The notes below the pieces were generated by a model. It was given only the letters and a program-made list of their open reading frames with translations. It was not told the origin of the DNA and searched no databases. Source: Microvirga sp. (GTDB taxonomy: Bacteria; Pseudomonadota; Alphaproteobacteria; Rhizobiales; Beijerinckiaceae). Taken from it: a DNA stretch of 34,417 nt. This document shows positions 16,869-24,948 of this stretch, in pieces. The stretch is taken from contig JAKOMT010000015.1 of the NCBI GenBank assembly GCA_022241475.1, positions 1 to 34,417 of the forward strand, read 5' to 3'. The stretch's first letter is position 1. Each line of letters opens with the position of its first letter. The position numbers and the translations under genes were made by a program.

Positions 16869-17376
16869 TATCTCCGAGTATGCCTGAACCGTTTCAGTGC
16901 CATCGCTATATTGGGACGGGGCGGGACCGATGAAAAGCTGGATAGGACCGGTAATTTACTTGAGCGAGCGCATGCCTCGTTGATGCCTTCTGGGTCGCGA
17001 CACATACCGCAAAACCTCACCCTTTCGCCCGCTCAAAAGTGCCAGCGAATGTCCGCTTCACAATCACTGCGGTAGAAAGGTAGTGGTCCGGATCGTCGAA
17101 CATCCACGCCGTTCTAACTTCAGCAAGTTTTTGTCCGCTTTCGGGCGGTCAACGAATGGTCTCAATTGCCCGATTTGGGGCGCGAAGCGGTCGACATCTT
17201 CGATCCTCGCGTGATCGCTCAACAAAACCAGCATGGCGCCCGTAGGATCACGATTTTCTTGCCTGACGAACGCCGTTCGAGTTTGGGAGGGAGCGCATTG
17301 TTCGTGCTTCATCGAGATGCCCGCTGGGTCCGCACCGGATCGCGCGGCATCACAAGCTGCGGATCCGCCGTCCTGG
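16869..17376. other. Upstream region of the protease block
   Basis: About 500 bases with no secure gene. A minus-strand frame from 17384 (or the internal ATG at 17312) to 17064 would give about 80-106 residues (ending TIRTTTFLPQ). It lacks a clear ribosome binding site and a recognisable motif. The promoter for the C1 peptidase operon must lie near the left end of this stretch. Confidence 0.35.
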
Positions 17377-17721
17377 CTAGTCAATGATCGCCAGGTTCAC
17401 CCTGCCGAGGTTCATGAACGCCGCTGACATTGCTTCCTCCGCGGCCATACCCTCATGGAAACGATCCTCGTGCACCATCACTACGGTGACGTTCGCATGC
17501 TCCGCCTCGCAGGGTTCACAGGACCAATAATCGGGCCAACCCTCCTCGTCACTCCCCCAGGACCAGCCTTCGTCGTCCTTGTTCCAGCCATTGAGGTTCT
17601 GTCCGAGATGGAGAGCGGCATCGGCCAGAGATATCGATGCCGGACAGCCAGCCATATGCTCCGCGATCTCGCCGGCATCACTGATGAACACGCAGACATT
17701 GTCGAGCAAGTCACTTAGCAT
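17377..17721 (-). CDS. Hypothetical acidic, Trp-rich protein
   Basis: The predicted protein has 114 residues, very acidic, with a Trp-rich centre (NGWNKDDEGWSWGSDEEGW) and two Cys in SCEPCEAEHANV that may bind metal. The ATG at 17721 is preceded by AGAGGAAGAG, and codon use has high GC at third positions, as expected for a real gene. The family is not recognised. It lies upstream of the protease block on the same strand but 500 bases away. It could be an anti-restriction or inhibitor-like acidic protein by composition only. Confidence 0.65.
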   Translation of the reverse strand: MLSDLLDNVCVFISDAGEIAEHMAGCPASISLADAALHLGQNLNGWNKDDEGWSWGSDEEGWPDYWSCEPCEAEHANVTVVMVHEDRFHEGMAAEEAMSAAFMNLGRVNLAIID

Positions 17722-18499
17722 GGCATTCTCTTCCTCTGTTGCAGGGCATGCCTAAAGCGTGCGGTCGAAATCACGGCAGCGCAACCCTCGACCCGTTCGA
17801 CCTCTGCGGGCGATACCGAACAGCGACACTGACCCGATCTATTCCGGCATCGGACTTGCGTTCAGTACCCCGCCTGCGTCACTGACAATCCAGTAACGCT
17901 GGGGTGAACAGATCTCCGCGCGATGCTTTCATCACGTGGCTGTGCACGAACCTGAAGCGAGCCGTCCAGGTGCCATGCCTGCTTGGTGCGATGTGAATGA
18001 AACAGGAAGCTTCATCTCGTCGCGTCACTGAGAATTCAGTTTCTTCAAACTTTGGGTTGAAGCGGTTAAACCTGCTCGGCATGAAGGGAGGCAGGGCTTC
18101 GATCGACACGCGGCGGGTGATGGATCTACCGCATTGCAGATTTCGCAGCTGCCAGCCGCGTCCTGGTTATCCGGCGAGGAAATCCATGCTGCTGACCCAT
18201 GAGCGTCGCAGACTGCGAGACACGGCCGGTATCACCTCAGGCGGAGGCGAGTTGTTATCAATCTGCGAAATGATTATAGCGAGTTGCCTCAGCGGCATGA
18301 TCTCGCGCGGCATCAAAACAATGCGCCGGCAGCGACCTTTCTGCGCCGACCCAACCAGTCTTTGGTCAATCCAAGTTCGCTCCTCATGGTGATCCCCGGC
18401 TGGAAGAATGCCTTTTCCGAACCAGCGGAAACCGGCCCCGTATAATCATTCACATAAGGCCGCCAGTGGCCACGAATCCTTCAAATGAGGCGCCGGGGA
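17722..18499. other. Gene-poor region
   Basis: No secure gene. A minus-strand frame 17879-18109 (GTG start, or ATG at 18082) gives 67-76 residues with no recognised motif. Two ATTTCGCA octamers (18140-18147 plus, 18264-18271 inverted) match the right end of the replication iterons at 21473-21689. They may be chance or satellite Rep-binding half-sites. Confidence 0.35.
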
Positions 18500-18769
18500 T
18501 TAGTCTCGTCCACTGTCACCATGTTCATCACGGACGTCACGTTGAACGCTCGACGCATCATTCTTTGGCGACAGAAGGCGCTGTCGTACCACGACCATGG
18601 ATGAACACATGCCAGACAGGCGGAGGGCGCGGTCGGCGAGCCATCTATCGACGGCAGTCACGTCGACGAAGTTGCGGTCGCCTTCGTTTCGGTATGCGTC
18701 CTCCCCGATTTCGCGATTGGCCCAGAACAACAGCGCCCGCGTTTCCGGATGAAGGGGGAGGGAGGTCAT
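18500..18769 (-). CDS. Hypothetical protein, third gene of a coupled trio
   Basis: The predicted protein has 89 residues: MTSLPLHPETRALLFWANRE, then FVDVTAVDRWLADRALRL and a polar tail. The start at 18769 overlaps the previous stop as ATGA, which decides it over the longer frame to 18856. Function is not recognised. Co-translation with the two upstream genes implies a shared role. The tail after MVVVRQRL is rich in charged residues and may be disordered. Confidence 0.55.
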   Translation of the reverse strand: MTSLPLHPETRALLFWANREIGEDAYRNEGDRNFVDVTAVDRWLADRALRLSGMCSSMVVVRQRLLSPKNDASSVQRDVRDEHGDSGRD

Positions 18770-19041
18770 GCGACTATCTCCAGACGCCACTGCGACCGTC
18801 GCTCGATGCGATGGCCGGCCGTCAAGCAGGCGCCCGCCGCCACCGCGAGGCACCATTCTCCTGAGCGTGCTTGGCTGCCCCGTTCCGCCCTTTCACGTGA
18901 TCGAGCAGTCGCGAAAGCGGCCGCGGTCAGTGCAGCCCCGTCCCCGTGGTCGAAACCTAACACTGCCAGCACCGCGACGCAGAGAATGCTGGCGGTGGAG
19001 CCGACATGCCAGTCCGGGAGGAAGGCGACCGCCGCGCTCAT
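18766..19041 (-). CDS. Hypothetical protein with hydrophobic N-terminus, second of a coupled trio
   Basis: The predicted protein has 91 residues. A hydrophobic segment (TASILCVAVLAVLGF) in the first third could span the membrane; a second weaker one is CLAVAAGACLTA. The remainder is Arg-rich. Its ATG overlaps the stop of the upstream gene (19038-19041) and its own stop overlaps the next ATG, so all three are translationally coupled. The family is not recognised. Confidence 0.5.
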   Translation of the reverse strand: MSAAVAFLPDWHVGSTASILCVAVLAVLGFDHGDGAALTAAAFATARSRERAERGSQARSGEWCLAVAAGACLTAGHRIERRSQWRLEIVA

Positions 19042-19406
19042 GCCGGTCTCATGTTCGCGGAGCTTGATAGGTCAAGGGCCACGTCTCGCGGCGCCACGCC
19101 GAGGTCGATGTCTTCGTCCGGCACGCCGAACTGGGCCTGCCAGTACTTGAGCAGCAGCCGCTGGCGCGCCCCGGGCGCGTCGAGATGCTCCTCCAGAAGA
19201 CGGTAAAGGCGCCCGCTCTCGGTGCGCGCCGTCCCCTCGGCCGGGTCGATCTCGACGACTGGACTGGAGATACGGGGGATGTCGCCGCCGATGTCGAGTC
19301 CGATGAGCCGATAGCCCGTGATCCGATGCCGGATGACCGTCCAGCGCCGCATCGTAACCGTCCGCCTCTCCAAACCGTCCATCTCCGCCCCCCATCGCGT
19401 TTCCAT
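19038..19406 (-). CDS. Hypothetical protein, first of a coupled trio
   Basis: The predicted protein has 122 residues from ATG 19406; internal starts at 19382 and 19352 are possible, and the one at 19352 has GGAGAGG upstream. The sequence has a basic N-terminus, a short beta-like stretch (YRLIGLDIGGDIPRISSPVV), and a helical part (LYRLLEEHLDAPGARQRLLLKYW). No domain is recognised. The ATGA overlap with the next gene supports real coding, as does the acidic C-terminal third (PDEDIDLGVAPRDVALDL). Confidence 0.6.
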   Translation of the reverse strand: METRWGAEMDGLERRTVTMRRWTVIRHRITGYRLIGLDIGGDIPRISSPVVEIDPAEGTARTESGRLYRLLEEHLDAPGARQRLLLKYWQAQFGVPDEDIDLGVAPRDVALDLSSSANMRPA

Positions 19407-19483
19407 CTCAAAAGGCTGATGGCCGGCGGCGAGAGGGACAAGGATTCAGTCGGCGAGCACGCGCGAGCCCCTTCTCGACGGCT

Positions 19484-19845
19484 TCAGGCAGCGTCGGCGA
19501 CGAGGTCGGCCGCCTCGGCGGGAAGTCCCTCACGGGGCTGTAGTCGGGCCTGCCAGCACGTGCTGCGCAGCCGAGTCCATGGCGCGGGTTTGGGCGCGGC
19601 GCAGGTCGCCGTGGAGACGGGCAGCCTCTTCGTCGAATGCCCGGGAGTCGAATTCGGGGACGTTCCTGATGCTTCGCGAAGCTCCACGGAGACGCAGCGG
19701 GCGGTGACCTGGTGGCCTTGCCCAGGAGGCGCCACATGCCACAGCGCATCGGCGATCGATCCCCGCGCCGCCAACTGGCGCAGGTCCCGGTTGACGAAAA
19801 CTTCAACGACAGCGTGGACGCAGCCGTTTCCCGGGCGTGCACCGG
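19484..19845 (-). pseudogene. Decayed coding remnant
   Basis: Protein-like stretches appear in different frames on the minus strand. One reads VEVFVNRDLRQLAARGSIAD and continues to VTARCVSVELRE. Another reads RNVPEFDSRAFDEEAARLHG and DLRRAQTRAMDSAAQHVLAG. A third ends EGLPAEAADLVADAA. No single frame has a good start, so this looks like one small plasmid gene broken by at least two indels. No function is recognised. Confidence 0.35.
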
Positions 19846-19919
19846 GTCAGAAGCAGGAACCAGACGGCGCGCCTCCTTTCCAGAGAGCGTCGTCGCAAGG
19901 GCGGGCAGGGGGCTTTGCC

Positions 19920-19953
19920 AAAAAAAAAGCCCCGGGGCCGAGGCCGCCGGGGC
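19920..19953 (-). terminator. Intrinsic terminator (minus strand)
   Basis: On the minus strand a GC stem GCCCCGG/CCGGGGC (19947-19953 with 19929-19935, 11-base loop) is followed directly by nine T residues (19928-19920). This is a textbook Rho-independent terminator. It would end transcripts from the 20674 and 20139 genes. Confidence 0.88.
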
Positions 19954-20043
19954 AAAATCAGGACAATGCAACGGCTGTTCAGGCCATCGCAGGAGCATCC
20001 TGTGCTTGAGCGGGCGCCTGCGCAAGCCCCTACAAAATGGAAG

Positions 20044-20079
20044 AAGCCCCCCGCGGTCTTATGATAGACGGTGCGGGAG
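20044..20079 (-). terminator. Possible hairpin/terminator
   Basis: Arms GCCTCCCGC and GCGGGGGGC (minus strand, one G-U pair) with an 18-base loop, followed by a T-rich TTCTTCCATTTTG. It lies 60 bases after the stop of the broken gene at 20139 and would back up the stronger terminator at 19920. Confidence 0.45.
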
Positions 20080-20138
20080 GCCTCTGGATGCCGATGATGG
20101 GCGGCATGCGATTATCGTGTGCCGCCGGCGGGCATGGC

Positions 20139-20589
20139 TCAAGGGGGTGATGTCGAATCCGTGAGCCGGCGCGGGTCGGTCCATCCCAGCGCTGGCGCCT
20201 GATCGGCGTAGCTCGCCGCTAGGTCCATGGTCAGCACGCACGTGGCCGGGCAGTGGCGGTACGCCTCCGGCACGGTACTCGCGATCGCTTGGGCAACGAG
20301 CGAAGCATTTGCCGACGCGCGGGACCGTGCCGTACCCCGCGACCGAGCGCAGCACCGCATGTGCTTCCAGGAGCACATCGAATGTCGGCATGCGGCCGTC
20401 CTCGCGCGCCCCCGCCGACCAGACCCAGCGGCCAGCGCCGTGGCGCCGCTTCAGCCAGTCGTCGACGACGGTCAGCACGCCCCCGCGGCGCCTGGCTGCC
20501 TTCCTGTGCCGCATCATGTCAGAGTCTGGCTGGCTGACCTTTTCGAGGTCCGAAAGGAAAGTTTCGATATTGTCGTCGAAAATGCTCAT
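20139..20589 (-). pseudogene. Hypothetical plasmid gene, frameshifted
   Basis: From ATG 20589 the frame reads MSIFDDNIETFLSDLEKV, a basic RKAARRRGGVLTVVDDWLKR, and FDVLLEAHAVLRSVAGYGTV. Near 20310 the natural-looking sequence moves to another frame: ASLVAQAIASTVPEAYRHC, CVLTMDLAASYADQAP, and the end at 20139. The joined protein would be about 149 residues. The first frame beyond 20310 becomes Pro/Arg-rich and atypical. A single indel explains this. The family is not recognised. It shares strand and style with the 20674 gene upstream. Confidence 0.55.
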
Positions 20590-20673
20590 GGAAGGCCTCC
20601 TGGCTCACGGCGTGGAACGGTAGAATCGCGTTACGAAAAGGTGGAGCAATGGGGACTAGGGGGCAGCGGGACT

Positions 20674-21015
20674 TCACCGCGAGGCGGGCTTCCCCGGACC
20701 TCCAGAGGCCGTTTCAGAGGCCTGCAGCAGGTTCTCGAAGCTTGGATTCGGAGCACCCAGGCGCCGGTGGACGACATGTGCAGTCGCCCGAGCCTCGAAT
20801 CCCTGCGCCTTGACGATCCTGGCGGCTTTCCTTAGCGCATCCGCGAGAGCCTGACGGTAGGCTGGGTCGATGACCGCCCGCGTCGACCGCATCTGGCTGT
20901 ACAAAGCAGCCGCAAGGGTACGGCCAACCCGCCCCACCTCCGGCACCCGCCGCTGGCGCAGTCCCTCGCGGTAGCGCCGATGCTCCTCCGCGTGTGTCAT
21001 CGTCCCCTTGCCCAT
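20674..21015 (-). CDS. Hypothetical basic helical protein
   Basis: The predicted protein has 113 residues from ATG 21015, which follows GGGAGAG; a Met nine codons upstream (21042) lacks such a site. It is Arg- and Ala-rich and mostly helical (GRTLAAALYSQMRSTRAVID, YRQALADALRKAARIVKAQG). No domain is recognised. It is transcribed away from the replication region and could bind nucleic acid by charge, but this is a guess. Confidence 0.6.
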   Translation of the reverse strand: MGKGTMTHAEEHRRYREGLRQRRVPEVGRVGRTLAAALYSQMRSTRAVIDPAYRQALADALRKAARIVKAQGFEARATAHVVHRRLGAPNPSFENLLQASETASGGPGKPASR

Positions 21016-21472
21016 GTCTGCTCTCCCGTCCCCGCTGCTCACTGCGTGTGCTCACTGCGAGATGCTGTAGCCCGGCGCAGCAAGCGACAAACGTCCGGCG
21101 TACTAGGAATGCCATCTCCAAGGAGCCAGGAACACAAGACTGCGGAGCCCTTAACGGCCATCCTCAGGTCTGCTCTGCGGGAACACGGATTCGAATGCTG
21201 GGAAGTCATGGGTACACAGACGGGAAAGGTGTGCACCAACGCCTCCGCCTCACTGCCATGAACAGTCAAGATTTCCACGCTCTTCCCCGAAGGGGTTCCT
21301 CTACCAGAGCCCTTCACGCGGTCGATCGGAGCCTGAGTCTGAAAGGCGCCCGTGACTCCGTTTTCGACACCGGATCCGGGGTTCGCAGACAAAGCTGACT
21401 GTATTACCCCAAAATCGTTGCCTCCGATCAATGAGAAGCGAATGCTCTGCCTTCACTCGTCAGCATTCTTTT
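21016..21472. other. Region left of the origin, no secure gene
   Basis: About 450 bases. A minus-strand frame 21039-21431 could encode 130 residues (MIGGNDFGVIQSALSANPGS...), without a ribosome binding site or known motif. It is kept as a possibility only. The stretch just left of the first iteron is somewhat A/T-richer than its surroundings. Confidence 0.3.
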
Positions 21473-21689
21473 TGTCCCGTATTTCGCAAACCGAGCCATT
21501 AGGGGTCCATGTCTCTGTCCCGTATTTCGCACGATTTCGCGCCACCTCTGCCCGAGGCCGGCCGAATCCTTTCTGTCAACTTGTCGCCACAGCGGTCAAA
21601 GCCATACGGCGTAGGGGATTGTGGTCTCTGTCCTCTGCGAAACAGGGGACAGAGGGGTGGCCCCAAGCCATTCTGTCCACTCGTTCGCA
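21473..21689. repeat. Iteron array, likely origin of replication
   Basis: Four 16-bp copies of TGTCC-N5-TTCGCA lie before the rep gene: 21473-21488 and 21516-21531 (identical, direct, 43 bases apart), 21636-21651 (inverted) and 21674-21689 (direct). Two 8-bp inverted repeats are built on the same CTGTCC element: 21626-21633 with 21647-21654, and 21671-21678 with 21695-21702. In iteron plasmids, Rep monomers bind direct repeats to start replication and Rep dimers bind inverted repeats to repress rep. The layout fits both functions. Confidence 0.8.
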
Positions 21690-21768
21690 CGACAGGACAG
21701 AAACCTTTTGACGTTCTCACCGCCCGGCGCCAGCCTAGTTACATGGAGGCGCATCCGAGGGGCGGGCG

Positions 21769-23394
21769 GTGACACGGAAACAGGATTTCAGGCCAGAGAC
21801 GAGGGGTGGCCTTCGCAGGGCACTGGCGAGCCGTTACGACCTCGCCAAGATTGCCCCCCAGTCGCCACGTCCGGCCTGCATGCTTGCCTCGATGCTCGTC
21901 GGCACGGGAGTGACGCATGACGACCTGAAGGTCTTCGAGGTCCTCGTCAGCCTGGCCTATGCCGACGACGGCACCATGCCGGAGGGACGCACGGGCGTGG
22001 AAATGACCGATGTTATCCGTTACCTCGGTAACCGCTGCCGCAGGGAAGACATCAAGGCGGCCTTCCGCAGGCTCAAGCGCACCGAATTGACCTTCACAGT
22101 CCCCGGCTCGGACAGGAAGTCCGAGGGCGTTCCTCTGGTACAGGGCTGGCATCTTGTCGAAGGTGAAAGCGACCTCATCGAGTATGAACTCCCCGGACCG
22201 GTCCGGCAGGCGATGGCGGCACAGACCAAGTTCGCGTACCTCGAGCTGGCAGCTCTGCCTCCGATGCGCTCGAAATATAGTCTCGCCGTCTACCGCCGAC
22301 TGGCCGCCATGACGGCCAGTATGAAATGGAGTCCGGGCGGTTCCAACCGCCTGCGCGTCTCCTACTCCGTCGACGAGTTTGCGGATGCCATCGGCTTCCC
22401 TCGCATGGCCTGCGGTCGCGTTCATGGCGGCAAGCTAAAGAAGCAGGTCCTAGAACGCTTGGAGGGCGATCTCTCCGCCGTCCGGAACTTTTCCGCCACC
22501 ATGATCATGCGACGCAACGCGGCCCGCGGCAGGCCCGTTGAGGGCGTCGACTTCGTGCTTGATCTTGCCGTGCCAGACCACCGCCACGAGCGCCGCATCG
22601 ATTTCAGGCGCAAGCTGGCACCAGGAGAGCGCCGTATCGGCGGTGCCGACTGCGATCGCTTCCGCGTCGGCTCGGCCATCTGGCGCAAGGCCTACCGGGC
22701 CTACCGCAGCCACTTTCAGTTGCACGGCGCCCGAGACTTTTTCGACCTGTGGATGGTCGCCCTCGACGAGGCCCTCGACGGCACGCCGCTGACGAAGGAA
22801 GCATACAAGCGACGTTTCCGGGGTAAGCGGCTGCTGAACTGCATCGCGGAGCGTGGGGCCGACCAGGCTGCGTGGTCGTTCATCAGTGAAGAGGCAGACT
22901 CCAGCGACCTCGCTCCAGACTTCGCGGGCGGCATCGACGGATACGCCGAACGCGTCGAAGCCGCCGACCGCAGGCGCCGCGAGCGGGTGGACTGGGACGA
23001 CCTCGCCACAAAGAAGAAGGCAAGGATCGCAGCCACCATGGACTCGCCTTCGCCGATCGGCAGGCCTCCGCCAGTGGCAACCTCAAGGAGGGCATCTCCC
23101 GTCCCGGTTCCCGAGGAACGCCCGGCTGCAGACAAGTCGACTCCAACGTGGGTCAGCGACATCCAGGATGCGTCGCGTGTCGTAAAGATCGACGAGACGA
23201 CATGGGTTCTGAAGCCCGTGCAGCCGGCCGCACGGCCAGCGGGCATGCCTGTCTTCGACGGCGGCAGCGTTACCACGTATGAAGCCGCGATGCGCGAGTG
23301 GATGGCTAGTCAGCGGCGGGGCCAGGCTGCCGACCCCTTGGAGGACTTGACGCCGAGACACCCGACGCCGTACGACGCGATCGCACTTCGTTAG
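21769..23394 (+). CDS. Replication initiator protein, Rep_3/RepA-like
   Basis: Plasmid replication initiator of 541 residues. Two winged-helix-type halves are suggested: FEVLVSLAYADDG with the following VIRYLGNRCRREDIKAAFRR near residues 60-110, and MRSKYSLAVYRRLAAM, the hallmark Y-S-L-x-x-Y-R/E segment of Rep_3 proteins, near 165-180. These are followed by VDEFADAIGFP and VLERLEGDLSAV. The C-terminal third is Pro-rich and ends with a conserved-looking YEAAMREWMASQR. The start is GTG 21769 with GAGGGG before it; an ATG at 21743 is out of frame. The iterons upstream support the function. It is probably autoregulated through the inverted repeats. Which incompatibility group it belongs to cannot be told. 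Confidence 0.82.
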   Translation: MTRKQDFRPETRGGLRRALASRYDLAKIAPQSPRPACMLASMLVGTGVTHDDLKVFEVLVSLAYADDGTMPEGRTGVEMTDVIRYLGNRCRREDIKAAFRRLKRTELTFTVPGSDRKSEGVPLVQGWHLVEGESDLIEYELPGPVRQAMAAQTKFAYLELAALPPMRSKYSLAVYRRLAAMTASMKWSPGGSNRLRVSYSVDEFADAIGFPRMACGRVHGGKLKKQVLERLEGDLSAVRNFSATMIMRRNAARGRPVEGVDFVLDLAVPDHRHERRIDFRRKLAPGERRIGGADCDRFRVGSAIWRKAYRAYRSHFQLHGARDFFDLWMVALDEALDGTPLTKEAYKRRFRGKRLLNCIAERGADQAAWSFISEEADSSDLAPDFAGGIDGYAERVEAADRRRRERVDWDDLATKKKARIAATMDSPSPIGRPPPVATSRRASPVPVPEERPAADKSTPTWVSDIQDASRVVKIDETTWVLKPVQPAARPAGMPVFDGGSVTTYEAAMREWMASQRRGQAADPLEDLTPRHPTPYDAIALR

Positions 23395-23521
23395 ATCTCT
23401 CGCGCTAGAGTGCCCGCAGCCAAAGAAGGACGACTGAAATGAGGACCCCGCAGACCAGCATAGGCAACTGAAGCCTCGCGCCTCGCAGGCGCGCCCGTCA
23501 TGCTGTTCTCAGGAGGTTCCC

Positions 23522-24064
23522 ATGTCTTTCACGCGCAAGCTCTATGTTGCCGACACGCATTTCGGCCACGCCAACAGCATCGGCCTCTGCCAGCGCCCGT
23601 TCGCGGACGTGGGCGAGATGGACGACTACATGGTCCGGCAGTGGAACGAAGCCGTCTCTCCGACTGACCTCGTCTACCACCTTGGCGATTTCACCTACCG
23701 GGCCGACCCCGAGCGCGTCCGGGCCGTCTTCGGGCGCCTCAACGGCCGCAAGCGGCTGATCCTCGGAAACCATGACCTCGACCGCAAGGGACGGCCTCTC
23801 TCGTGGCTGCTGGACCTGCCGTGGGACGGGGAGCCGACTCCGTTGCTGGAGACCAGCGACGGCGGCGAACTCGTCGTCCTCTGTCATTACCCCATGCGGT
23901 CGTGGCGAGGCAGCGGCCGCGGCAGCTGGCATTTCTACGGACACTGCCACGGCGGCATGCCGGGTGTCGGGCGCAGCCGCGACGTGGGGGTCGATGTTCC
24001 GGACGTGGCTTTCACGCCGAGGACGTTTCATGAGCTGACGGCGCCGGTCCGCGCCGCTGAGTAG
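23522..24064 (+). CDS. Metallophosphoesterase (calcineurin-like), short form
   Basis: Dinuclear-metal phosphoesterase of 180 residues. Metal-ligand motifs are in order: ADTHFGH, YHLGDF, LGNHD, LCHYP and GHCHGG. The AGGAGG six bases before ATG 23522 is a strong ribosome site. Short enzymes of this kind are common in phages and plasmids; substrates are usually unknown (cyclic nucleotides, phosphodiesters or phosphoproteins). The next phosphoesterase gene starts 14 bases downstream, so the two are co-transcribed after rep. The 127-base gap after rep has a GC-rich hairpin-like stretch (CGCGCCTCGCAGGCGCG). Confidence 0.9.
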   Translation: MSFTRKLYVADTHFGHANSIGLCQRPFADVGEMDDYMVRQWNEAVSPTDLVYHLGDFTYRADPERVRAVFGRLNGRKRLILGNHDLDRKGRPLSWLLDLPWDGEPTPLLETSDGGELVVLCHYPMRSWRGSGRGSWHFYGHCHGGMPGVGRSRDVGVDVPDVAFTPRTFHELTAPVRAAE

Positions 24065-24078
24065 ATGGAGGGCGCACG

Positions 24079-24861
24079 ATGAAACTCTGGGTGCTCTCCG
24101 ACCTCCACCTACCGTTCGGCGACATCGACCTGTGCCCGCGCGATGCCGACGTGCTGGTATGCGCCGGCGACGTTGGTAAGTCGTGCGCGGACTCCGTGCG
24201 GTGGCTAGCAGAGCGCGTGCCGGACATGCCCGTCGTCTTCGTCGCTGGCAACCACGAGTTCTACCGCGGCTACTATGCGGAAGGACTCGCTGAGGGCCGG
24301 GAGCAGGCAGCGCGGCACCAGCACGTCCACTTCCTCCATGAAGACGGGGCCGTCATCGGTGGCGTTCGCTTCCTTGGAGCTACGCTCTGGACTGACTACC
24401 GGGCCGAGGGCCACCAGGCTATGGCGATGATGCACGCGCGCGACAAAATGAATGACTACCGGGCGATCAAGGGGTTCCGCAAGAAGCCGTGGCAGCGGTT
24501 CACGCCGGAGGTCGCGCATGCGCTGCACCAGCAATCGGTGGGCTTCCTCGCGTGCGCCATGGCGGAGCCGTTCGACGGACCGACTGTCGTCTTGACGCAT
24601 CACGCTCCGCATCGCGGCTCCGTGGCTCCTCAGTACCAAGGGGACCTGCTGAACGCTGCGTATTACAGCGACCTCGGCGGCCTCATCGAAAGCACGCGAC
24701 CCGAAGTCTGGGTGCACGGCCATATGCATGCGCAGTCGGATTACGAAGTCGGCGCCACCCGCATCGTCGCCAACCCGAGGGGCTACCCGAACGAGAACCC
24801 GCGGTTCGACCCGGAACTCGTCGTCGAGCTACCAGAGCCGGGGTCGATACCCCGGCTCTGA
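24079..24861 (+). CDS. Metallophosphoesterase, long form
   Basis: A second calcineurin-like phosphoesterase, 260 residues. Motifs are VLSDLHLP, CAGDVGK, AGNHEFY, LTHHAP and GHMHAQ. GGAGGG precedes ATG 24079. It differs clearly from the 23522 enzyme, so it is not a recent duplicate. Proteins of this form occur in phage and integrative-element genomes. Its product and that of 23522 could act in sequence on one substrate (inference). The end LPEPGSIPRL is complete. Confidence 0.9.
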   Translation: MKLWVLSDLHLPFGDIDLCPRDADVLVCAGDVGKSCADSVRWLAERVPDMPVVFVAGNHEFYRGYYAEGLAEGREQAARHQHVHFLHEDGAVIGGVRFLGATLWTDYRAEGHQAMAMMHARDKMNDYRAIKGFRKKPWQRFTPEVAHALHQQSVGFLACAMAEPFDGPTVVLTHHAPHRGSVAPQYQGDLLNAAYYSDLGGLIESTRPEVWVHGHMHAQSDYEVGATRIVANPRGYPNENPRFDPELVVELPEPGSIPRL

Positions 24862-24948
24862 CCGCCCGCCCGCAGCCATCGAATCCTTGAACCGCTTTGC
24901 CGCCGGCCGCATGGCCGAGGACGGCGGAGCCATGCCCGGAGTCCCGAA

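Noticed and set aside
19185..20009. 274-codon plus-strand frame
   Set aside because: It covers a coupled minus-strand gene and reads through the minus-strand terminator's poly-A; low-complexity product.
22716..23276. 186-codon minus-strand frame
   Set aside because: Lies within rep on the other strand, with no ribosome site or motif.
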